From Eudoraea sp. (GTDB taxonomy: Bacteria; Bacteroidota; Bacteroidia; Flavobacteriales; Flavobacteriaceae): a stretch of 5,864 nt of DNA. A program made the translations under genes and the position numbers. The stretch is from assembly GCA_024642325.1 (NCBI GenBank), contig JAHEBI010000177.1:1-5864 (forward strand), in the 5' to 3' direction. Shown here one piece after another: positions 1-5,487 of the stretch. The notes below the pieces were generated by a model. The model was not told the origin of the DNA, searched no databases, and worked only from the letters and a program-made list of their open reading frames with translations. Positions within the stretch are counted from its first letter, which is position 1. Each line of letters begins with the position of its first letter.

Positions 1-116
1 TTAAAAAAGAAAACAAGCCCGGCACTCAAAGCAGTAACCCCCCATGTAAAAAGTGTTGCGTATAACGCTGCTAAAATGGGGTCAATTGATTCTAAATAAC
101 TAATAACATTTTCCAT
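1..116 (-). CDS. ZIP-family metal transporter, N-terminal fragment (runs off left edge)
   Basis: The reverse strand encodes 38 codons from an ATG at 116, starting MENVISYLESIDPILAALYA and continuing as a hydrophobic helix (about residues 14-38, ending GLVFFF) that leaves the window still open. The short acidic N-terminus followed by this first membrane segment resembles the start of GufA/ZupT-like ZIP permeases of Bacteroidota, which import divalent metals such as Zn, Fe or Mn across the inner membrane. The family call rests on recognising this short N-terminus, because the metal-binding helices lie outside the window. Its ATG overlaps the TGA stop of the upstream DtxR-family gene by one base (TGATG), so the two are almost certainly one transcript and translationally coupled. 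That context supports a metal-regulated transporter. The metal cannot be read from this fragment. Confidence 0.7.
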   Translation of the reverse strand, partial: MENVISYLESIDPILAALYATLFTWGVTALSAGLVFFF

Positions 117-784
117 CACATGTTGATCTTTTTAATATATAAATTAGCTGCTATCTGTTGGGAAAGGTGCAATTGCCTGTGGTCTATAAGAACACGTACT
201 GAATTATCAAACTCTTCCTTTTCCACTATCTTAATTTTATTGCCCAGTGCTATATTGTTTTTATCCAGGAATCTCAGGAAAGCAGCAGATGAATCTTTTA
301 CCCCAACGCAAATCCCGGAAGTATTAATAGGCATCTGACTCAATAGTTGTTTATGGGCCTCCATCAACTCGCCATTTTTATCCGGAATAGGATCTCCATG
401 AGGGTCCAATTTTGGATAATTTAATAATTCATCAAGTTTATCAATAAGTTTTTCACTCTTAATGTGTTCTAACTGTTCAGCTATCTCGTGCACTTCGTCC
501 CAGTTAAAATCTAATTTTTCTACCAGAAACACTTCCCATAATCGATGTTTTCTAACAATGGATAAGGCCGTCTTAATACCCAGATCAGTCAGTGATGCCC
601 CCTGATATTTTTTGTAATGCACCAGTCCTTTTTCAGATAACCTTTTCAGCATATCTGTCACGGAAGAAGGTTTGGTCTCCATCCGTTCTGCCAAAGCATT
701 GGTTGAAATCACTTCCAAACCTTCAAAACCCAAATGGAATATGGCTTTTATATAATTCTCCTCAGAATGGGTCATAAAAAACAT
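116..784 (-). CDS. DtxR/MntR-family metal-dependent transcriptional repressor
   Basis: A complete protein of 222 aa, the usual length for a three-domain DtxR-type regulator. In order it has a winged helix-turn-helix (about residues 8-68, with TKPSSVTDMLKRLSEKGLV as recognition region), a metal-binding/dimerisation domain (about 72-145, with RKHRLWEVFL and AEQLEH) and a C-terminal FeoA/SH3-like domain (about 150-218). Aligned by eye to DtxR and MntR, the metal ligands include H80, E103, E106 and H107. E103 takes the place of the DtxR cysteine and matches MntR. N10 occupies the position that is Met in DtxR and Asp in MntR, so metal choice (Mn, Fe or other) is open. Known members bind DNA when loaded with metal and repress uptake genes. 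It overlaps the ZIP gene by one base and is divergent from a TonB receptor. The start is uncertain: ATG at 784 has an A-rich leader, but ATG at 775 (MTHSEENYIKAI) lies 14 nt after a probable -7 box and fits family N-termini. Confidence 0.93.
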   Translation of the reverse strand: MFFMTHSEENYIKAIFHLGFEGLEVISTNALAERMETKPSSVTDMLKRLSEKGLVHYKKYQGASLTDLGIKTALSIVRKHRLWEVFLVEKLDFNWDEVHEIAEQLEHIKSEKLIDKLDELLNYPKLDPHGDPIPDKNGELMEAHKQLLSQMPINTSGICVGVKDSSAAFLRFLDKNNIALGNKIKIVEKEEFDNSVRVLIDHRQLHLSQQIAANLYIKKINM

Positions 785-789
785 TTTTA

Positions 790-797
790 CAAAAATA
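790..797 (-). promoter_or_regulatory. Probable -7 promoter box of the DtxR-family gene
   Basis: Read on the minus strand this is TATTTTTG, matching the Bacteroidota -7 consensus TAnnTTTG. Transcription would begin a few bases downstream, close to the ATG at 784 and about 10 nt before the ATG at 775. No TTG -33 element is visible at the expected distance. The 12-mer CAAAAATACATT here recurs at 5339-5350 upstream of the prenyl synthase gene, which supports a promoter-type element. Confidence 0.45.
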
Positions 798-820
798 CAT
801 TTTTATTTCTAAAAACATAT

Positions 821-838
821 ATTTAGATTTGTCTAAAT
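821..838. promoter_or_regulatory. Probable DtxR-family operator (7-4-7 palindrome)
   Basis: ATTTAGATTTGTCTAAAT is a perfect inverted repeat with 7-bp arms and a 4-bp spacer, sitting in the gap between the divergent repressor and TonB receptor genes. Its central 14 bp (823-836, TTAGATTTGTCTAA) match the classical DtxR core TTAGGTTAGCCTAA at 11 of 14 positions. It contains the receptor's probable -7 box and lies just upstream of the repressor's promoter. A bound repressor could therefore block both directions: receptor on one side, and repressor plus ZIP transporter on the other. Which protein binds is inferred from motif similarity and position only. Confidence 0.72.
824..831 (+). promoter_or_regulatory. 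Probable -7 promoter box of the TonB receptor gene
   Basis: TAGATTTG matches TAnnTTTG and lies inside the 821-838 palindrome. Transcription would start around 835-838, giving a leader of roughly 15-18 nt before the ATG at 853. No clear TTG at -33 is present. The box position argues against a TTG start at 829 for the receptor, since that codon would be part of the promoter. Confidence 0.5.
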
Positions 839-852
839 TATTTATTTGGCAA

Positions 853-3156
853 ATGAAATTTACTGCTCTTTACATTTATTTAAAGATTGCCTTATTAGGG
901 TTTATAAGTATGATGGGGATATCCATTATGTATTCACAGGAAAATAGTATAAAAGGTATTATCCTGGATGGAAAAGAACCTGTGCCTTTTGTAAATATAT
1001 ACCTCCAGGGAACAAATCTTGGTTCGTCTTCAGATAGGAACGGTGAGTTTACCATTTCTAATATTCCGGATGGAACCTATAAAATTCATGCTTCTTCGGT
1101 GGGATACACCAGCTTTTACCAGGAAGTCACTATGGCCAATAATACCCTATTGGCACTTACCATATTGCTCAAAACTTCATCAGAACAATTGGATGAAATG
1201 GTTGTTACAGGCACTTTAAAACCCGTAAATAGATTGGAAAGTCCGGTTCCGGTTGAAGTATATACCCCCACATTTTTCAAAAAAAATCCCACACCAAGTA
1301 TTTTTGAAGCCTTGCAAAATATCAATGGCGTAAGGCCGCAGATTAACTGTAATGTATGTAATACCGGCGATATCCATATCAATGGACTGGAAGGGCCATA
1401 TACCCTCGTACTAATAGATGGCATGCCCATAGTTAGTGGTTTGGGTACCGTCTATGGTCTCTCCGGCATCCCCAATTCCCTAATAGATCGCATTGAAATT
1501 ATTAAAGGGCCTGCTTCCACCTTATATGGAAGCGAAGCAGTAGGTGGCCTTATTAATATAATTACAAAAAACATGGTTAGCGCACCCATATTTGCTGCAG
1601 ACAGTTTTATAAGTGGCTGGGGGGAATACAACCTGGACATAGGATCCAAAATTGAAATGGGCAACAAGTCCAACTTATTGTTGGGTTTAAATTATTTCAT
1701 ATACAATAACCCCATTGACGACAATGGTGATAATTTCACAGATTTAACCCTCCAAAATCGCATTTCTTTCTTCCAAAAATGGAGTCTGAACAGAGCTTAT
1801 AACCGTATTTTTTCATTAGCCGGCCGTTTTTTTTATGAAGACAGATGGGGGGGTGAAATGCAATGGACGCCAGAATTCCGAGGGGGAAACGAAATTTATG
1901 GTGAAAGTATCTACACCACTAGATGGGAAATATTAGGAAAGTATCAATTGCCGATTAAAGAAAATATCCTGCTATCAGTTTCATACAATGACCACCACCA
2001 AAATTCCGTATACGGTATAATTCCATTTCTCGCAGATCAGCGAATAGGATTTGGGCAGGTAACATGGGATAAGGCCATAGGTAAAAATGATCTTCTTATC
2101 GGAAGCTCAATAAGATATAACTATTATGATGACAATACCACCGCTACTTCAGAACAAAGTGCAAATAAGGCAGATATTGTCTGGATCCCAAGTTTGTTTA
2201 TTCAGGATGAAATAAATTTTACCAAAAAACACTCTTTACTTACCGGTATCCGTTATGATTATGATAAGAGACACGGTTCAATTTTTACACCACGATTAGC
2301 ATATAAGTTGAAATTTACAGACAATGATATAATCCGCTTGAATGCCGGTACCGGTTTCAGGGTTGTAAATCTTTTTACCGAAGAACACGCTGCTTTAACC
2401 GGGGCCAGAGAGGTAATCATTGCGGAAGAACTGAAACCGGAACGATCTGTGAATATCAATCTCAACTATCTCAAAAAAATTTACGGCAATAATGGAACAT
2501 TTATAGGTCTGGACGCCTCGGCTTTCTATACGTATTTTAATAATGTTATTCTTCCTGATTATGATACAGACCCAAATCTGATCATATATAGGAATTTAGA
2601 GGGTAAATCTGTCTCCAAAGGTTTTAGTGCAAATGTTGATCTGGCCTTTCCTTCCGGACTTAAAGTGCTTTTGGGAGCTACCTTTATGGATGTAAGCAAC
2701 ACAAAAAACGGGATCACTCAACGGCAAATTCTGACTGAAAGCTTTAGTGGGATCTGGAGTGTATCCTACGCCTTAAGAACAATTAATCTTAGCATGGATT
2801 ACACCGGTAATCTATATGGGCCAATGCGTTTACCCCTATTAGGTGACCTTGATCCCAGACAAGAATATTCCCCAATTTGGAGTATACAAAATATTCAATT
2901 CACATATTCCGGCTTAAAAAATTTTGAATTTTATGGTGGTATAAAAAACCTACTGGACTGGACCCCAAATAATGGGAATCCTTTTATAATAGCAAGAGCA
3001 AATGATCCTTTTGATAAGAATGTTGAATTCGATAGCTCCGGCAGGGCAATCCCGACAGCAGACAACCCCTACGGGCTTACTTTCGATCCTACTTATGTAT
3101 ATGGACCAAATCAGGGGATAAGAGGATTTATTGGAATGCGCTACCAATTGAACTAA
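853..3156 (+). CDS. TonB-dependent outer-membrane receptor, probable metal or metal-chelate importer
   Basis: A complete receptor of 767 aa from ATG 853. An in-frame TTG at 829 would add 8 codons, but it lies in the operator/promoter and is rejected. Residues 1-29 form a signal peptide (hydrophobic IALLGFISMMGISIMYS, cleavage near SQ). Residues about 33-110 are a carboxypeptidase-D-regulatory-like domain (VPFVNIYLQGTN, DRNGEF, GYTS), as in many Bacteroidota receptors. A TonB-box-like DEMVVTG is at 114-120. The plug spans about 128-240, with IDGMPIV, RIEIIKGPASTLYGSEA and GGLINIITK. The rest is the 22-strand barrel, ending RGFIGMRYQLN. Plug residues 166-169 are CNVC, a CxxC motif that is unusual in TonB receptors and could bind metal or form a disulfide. 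The DtxR-type operator and the adjacent repressor-ZIP pair point to import of a metal or metal chelate powered by TonB; the actual ligand is unknown. No SusD-like partner follows, arguing against a glycan receptor. Confidence 0.93.
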   Translation: MKFTALYIYLKIALLGFISMMGISIMYSQENSIKGIILDGKEPVPFVNIYLQGTNLGSSSDRNGEFTISNIPDGTYKIHASSVGYTSFYQEVTMANNTLLALTILLKTSSEQLDEMVVTGTLKPVNRLESPVPVEVYTPTFFKKNPTPSIFEALQNINGVRPQINCNVCNTGDIHINGLEGPYTLVLIDGMPIVSGLGTVYGLSGIPNSLIDRIEIIKGPASTLYGSEAVGGLINIITKNMVSAPIFAADSFISGWGEYNLDIGSKIEMGNKSNLLLGLNYFIYNNPIDDNGDNFTDLTLQNRISFFQKWSLNRAYNRIFSLAGRFFYEDRWGGEMQWTPEFRGGNEIYGESIYTTRWEILGKYQLPIKENILLSVSYNDHHQNSVYGIIPFLADQRIGFGQVTWDKAIGKNDLLIGSSIRYNYYDDNTTATSEQSANKADIVWIPSLFIQDEINFTKKHSLLTGIRYDYDKRHGSIFTPRLAYKLKFTDNDIIRLNAGTGFRVVNLFTEEHAALTGAREVIIAEELKPERSVNINLNYLKKIYGNNGTFIGLDASAFYTYFNNVILPDYDTDPNLIIYRNLEGKSVSKGFSANVDLAFPSGLKVLLGATFMDVSNTKNGITQRQILTESFSGIWSVSYALRTINLSMDYTGNLYGPMRLPLLGDLDPRQEYSPIWSIQNIQFTYSGLKNFEFYGGIKNLLDWTPNNGNPFIIARANDPFDKNVEFDSSGRAIPTADNPYGLTFDPTYVYGPNQGIRGFIGMRYQLN

Positions 3157-3184
3157 AGACCCCATCTACTTGAGTTGTAATTTG

Positions 3185-3192
3185 TACTTTTG
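3185..3192 (+). promoter_or_regulatory. Possible -7 promoter box of the lycopene cyclase gene
   Basis: TACTTTTG matches TAnnTTTG, but it abuts the ATG at 3193. If it works, the transcript would start just past that ATG, implying that translation begins at GTG 3208. TTG triplets at 3170 and 3175 are closer than the usual -33 spacing. The cyclase may instead be read from the receptor promoter, since the 36-nt gap shows no terminator. Confidence 0.3.
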
Positions 3193-4353
3193 ATGTTTTT
3201 CGAACTTGTGCAGACAGATTACGACTTTATTATAATTGGTGCCGGAGCAGCAGGTTTAATGCTAGCCGATGCGCTTGGCAGTGATCCTTATTTTAAGGAT
3301 AAAACTGTGTTATTACTCGACAAAGATGCCAAAAAGACTAATGACCGCACCTGGTGCTTTTGGGAGAAGAATGCCGGCGATTTTGATAAAATAATTTATA
3401 AAAGCTGGAGTCAAATTGAGTTTAGCGGGGAAAATTATAAGGCCGATCACGAGATTACACCCTATTCCTATAAGATGTTACGAGGACTCGATTTTTATAA
3501 TAGTTATTTGCATCGGATCCGGTCTTATGGCAATATTACATTTTCACAGGCTCTGGTGGTCGATATAACGGATAATAAAAACCATGTCACGGTAACTTCG
3601 GAAAATGGAAGTTTCCACGCTAAGAAGGTTTTTAACAGCACTTTTGATTATAAGTCTTTTTATAAGCAATCAAAATACCCGGTATTGCAACAGCACTTCA
3701 TTGGATGGTTTATTAAATCTGATAAAGCTGTTTTCAATCCTGAAAAGGCGACTTTTATGGATTTTTCAATCCCACAAATGGGAAATACCCGTTTTATGTA
3801 TGTTCTCCCCTTTTCAGAAACAGAAGGTTTGGTTGAGTATACTTTATTTTCCCCGAGCGTATTACCGGAAGAAGCGTATGAAAGTGCCATTAAAGAATAT
3901 ATTGAAGAAAAACTGGAGTGCACTAAATACGAGATAATAGAAAAAGAAAGAGGTAATATACCAATGACCTGCTTTAATTTTTCTGCAAACAACAGTGATA
4001 ACATATTACATATAGGAATAGCAGGTGGCTGGGCCAAACCCAGTACGGGATATACCTTTATGAGTACCAACAGAAAAATCAAAGAATTAGTGGTTTTTCT
4101 AAAAAGGAATAAACCACTCCATACTTTTAATTCTAAAGACCGTTATTGGTATTATGATCTGCTATTATTAGATATCCTTTATGAAGACAACAGCAAGGGC
4201 AGGCGTATTTTTGAGTCACTTTTTAAAGGTTCCAGCCCACAACTTATATTTAAATTTTTAGATGAGGACACCAACCTAAAAGAAGATCTTCAGATTATCT
4301 CAAGTTGCCCTAAAACCTATTTTATAAATGCGCTATTGAAAAGGTTGTTCTAA
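3193..4353 (+). CDS. crtY: Lycopene beta-cyclase (CrtY type)
   Basis: A full-length FAD/NAD(P)-binding carotenoid cyclase of 386 aa from ATG 3193. It cyclises the ends of lycopene to give gamma- and then beta-carotene in the membrane carotenoid pathway. The N-terminus has the Rossmann motif GAGAAG (residues 16-21) after a hydrophobic strand, with acidic D43 ending the second strand. DRTWCFW (51-57) is a family signature. LVEYT (E215) occupies the place of the FLEET-type motif whose Glu is catalytic in lycopene cyclases. IGIAGGWAKPSTGYTF (274-289) is the conserved C-terminal flavoprotein segment. The start is open: GTG 3208 gives MQTDYDFIIIGAG, closer to family N-termini, and fits the -7 box ending at 3192; a TTG at 3190 is less likely. 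The gene follows the TonB receptor by 36 nt and converges on a prenyl synthase, sharing stop-codon bases. The neighbouring synthase supplies a plausible precursor step, which strengthens the call. Confidence 0.92.
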   Translation: MFFELVQTDYDFIIIGAGAAGLMLADALGSDPYFKDKTVLLLDKDAKKTNDRTWCFWEKNAGDFDKIIYKSWSQIEFSGENYKADHEITPYSYKMLRGLDFYNSYLHRIRSYGNITFSQALVVDITDNKNHVTVTSENGSFHAKKVFNSTFDYKSFYKQSKYPVLQQHFIGWFIKSDKAVFNPEKATFMDFSIPQMGNTRFMYVLPFSETEGLVEYTLFSPSVLPEEAYESAIKEYIEEKLECTKYEIIEKERGNIPMTCFNFSANNSDNILHIGIAGGWAKPSTGYTFMSTNRKIKELVVFLKRNKPLHTFNSKDRYWYYDLLLLDILYEDNSKGRRIFESLFKGSSPQLIFKFLDEDTNLKEDLQIISSCPKTYFINALLKRLF

Positions 4354-5324
4354 ACTTCCCTGTTCATGAGCTTATTCCCCAGTTCCTCAAGAATTTTCTT
4401 TTTGTTATCAGGGGCCTCCAGGGATTCCAGAATTTCGAATGCCCGCCTTGTAAATTTTTTAATTTCATTCCTGGTTACATCTGCCGAACCACTATGAACA
4501 AATATTTCCTTCACGGTTTGAATTTTTTCCCGAGGGTTCTGCGGTTTAATAGAAAACAGATTTTTCAATTCATTTATTTCTTCAGTGTTCCCTAATTCAA
4601 TTGCCTTAAGATAGAGAAAAGTTTTCTTGTTCTCAATGATATCTCCGCCTACCTGTTTCCCAAAATTTTCGGGATTTCCGAAGGCATCCAGATAATCATC
4701 CTGTAACTGAAAAGCTATACCGAGGTTAATTCCAAAATTGTAAATTGCATCCTGAGTGTTCTTTGACGCCTTGGCAATTATTGCTCCCATTTTCATAGCT
4801 GCCGCAACTAATACCGCCGTTTTATACGTAATCATTTTCAGGTAATCCGGAACACTAACCTCATCACTTATTTCAAAGTCCATATCATATTGTTGACCTT
4901 CACAAACCTCAATTGCTGTCTTACTAAAAACTTCTATCAAGGATTTAAATAAATCAGCCGGATAATTTTCAAAATATTGATAAGAATTAATAAGCATTAC
5001 ATCACCTGATAAAATTCCGGTGTTAATATCCCACTTTTTATGCACGGTCTTTTCTCCTCTTCTTAGAGGAGCCGCATCCATAATGTCATCATGTACCAGA
5101 GAAAAATTGTGAAAAACTTCCACTGCCAGGGCCGCATCCATCGCCTCCTCGTAGTTACCTCCCAAAACGTCTGTACTGATGAGCGTCAATATTGGTCTGA
5201 GCCTCTTACCTCCAATACCCATGATATAACCAATGGGCTCATATAAATTGACGGGGGCTTTGGTCGTTAGTTTATTTTCGAGATAGGTATTAAAACGTGC
5301 CCGAAAGAACTCAATGTCCAGCAT
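4350..5324 (-). CDS. Polyprenyl diphosphate synthase, probably geranylgeranyl diphosphate synthase
   Basis: A complete all-alpha trans-prenyltransferase of 324 aa. It condenses isopentenyl diphosphate with allylic diphosphates in the cytosol. Motifs in order are GGKRLRP (38-44, substrate diphosphate binding), the first Asp-rich motif DDIMD (79-83) followed by LRRG, then K168-T169, QLQDD with the second Asp-rich motif DDYLD (209-213), and GGDIIENKKTF (226-236). The DDxxD motif has no two-residue insertion, and aromatic F74 stands five residues before it with small S75 at -4. In archaeal-type GGPP synthases an aromatic at -5 limits the product to C20, so GGPP (CrtE/IspA-like) is the best inference. 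FPP or a longer chain is not excluded. It converges on the lycopene cyclase with a 4-nt overlap at the stops, fitting a carotenoid role, though it could also serve quinone synthesis. The ATG at 5324 has an A-rich leader and a -7 box 14 nt upstream. Confidence 0.93.
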   Translation of the reverse strand: MLDIEFFRARFNTYLENKLTTKAPVNLYEPIGYIMGIGGKRLRPILTLISTDVLGGNYEEAMDAALAVEVFHNFSLVHDDIMDAAPLRRGEKTVHKKWDINTGILSGDVMLINSYQYFENYPADLFKSLIEVFSKTAIEVCEGQQYDMDFEISDEVSVPDYLKMITYKTAVLVAAAMKMGAIIAKASKNTQDAIYNFGINLGIAFQLQDDYLDAFGNPENFGKQVGGDIIENKKTFLYLKAIELGNTEEINELKNLFSIKPQNPREKIQTVKEIFVHSGSADVTRNEIKKFTRRAFEILESLEAPDNKKKILEELGNKLMNREV

Positions 5325-5338
5325 TTTTATTTTTTTTT

Positions 5339-5346
5339 CAAAAATA
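5339..5346 (-). promoter_or_regulatory. Probable -7 promoter box of the prenyl synthase gene
   Basis: Read on the minus strand this is TATTTTTG, fitting TAnnTTTG and identical to the box upstream of the DtxR-family gene. It lies 14 nt before the ATG at 5324, followed by an A9-containing leader typical of Bacteroidota translation starts. The expected -33 region coincides with the palindrome at 5361-5378. Confidence 0.45.
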
Positions 5347-5360
5347 CATTAAAAGCTTTC

Positions 5361-5378
5361 ACATAAAGGCTTTTATGT
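5361..5378. promoter_or_regulatory. Perfect 7-4-7 palindrome, possible operator upstream of prenyl synthase
   Basis: ACATAAAGGCTTTTATGT has perfect 7-bp arms separated by GGCT. It sits where the -33 region of the prenyl synthase promoter should be, so a bound protein would interfere with transcription. An overlapping alternative pairing (5350-5359 with 5365-5375, one bulged G, loop CACAT) could form a hairpin, but the site is upstream of both divergent genes and should not be transcribed as a terminator. The binding protein is unknown; the neighbouring TetR regulator is a candidate. Confidence 0.4.
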
Positions 5379-5438
5379 AAACTTCCTGTTAACAAAAAAT
5401 GTTATTTATCCCGGAATTGTTAAATAAACGTAAAACTT

Positions 5439-5468
5439 AGGAAACTTTTAATGTTTTTATAGTTTCCT
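5439..5468. promoter_or_regulatory. Inverted repeat, possible TetR operator
   Basis: Arms AGGAAACT (5439-5446) and AGTTTCCT (5461-5468) are perfect 8-bp inverted copies with a 14-bp AT-rich spacer. The repeat covers the -33 region of the TetR gene promoter, a usual place for autorepression by TetR-family proteins. A further direct copy of TTCCTGTT, seen at 5464-5471, occurs at 5383-5390. The arm spacing is wider than in many TetR sites, so two dimers or a different protein remain possible. Confidence 0.45.
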
Positions 5469-5471
5469 GTT

Positions 5472-5479
5472 TATATTTG
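5472..5479 (+). promoter_or_regulatory. Probable -7 promoter box of the TetR-family gene
   Basis: TATATTTG followed by C fits the Bacteroidota -7 consensus TAnnTTTG well. It ends 8 nt before the ATG at 5488, which implies a very short leader. No TTG is seen at -33; that region is taken up by the 5439-5468 inverted repeat. Confidence 0.5.
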
Positions 5480-5487
5480 CTCAGATT

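Noticed and set aside
120..338. Forward open frame of 72 codons opposite the C-terminal part of the DtxR-family gene.
   Set aside because: It is a shadow of the conserved FeoA-like domain; its hydrophobic look comes from AT-rich antisense codons.
1116..1430. Reverse-strand open frame of 104 codons within the receptor gene.
   Set aside because: It is antisense to the conserved TonB box and plug region, with no start context or recognisable domain.
1513..1533. Inverted repeat GCTTCCA / TGGAAGC with a 7-nt spacer inside the receptor gene.
   Set aside because: It encodes the conserved plug motif KGPASTLYGSEA, so the pairing is explained by codon content, and it lies mid-gene with no T-run after it.
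3660..4082. Reverse-strand open frame of 140 codons within the lycopene cyclase gene.
   Set aside because: The forward frame carries all cyclase motifs; the reverse product has no family features and is a shadow frame.
5350..5375. Hairpin followed by T residues, considered as a terminator.
   Set aside because: It lies upstream of two divergent genes, so no transcript should end there; an operator palindrome explains the symmetry better.
5401..5429. Loose inverted repeat GTTATTTA / TAAATAAAC.
   Set aside because: It is imperfect, needs a bulge and is built of A/T runs expected by chance in this gap.
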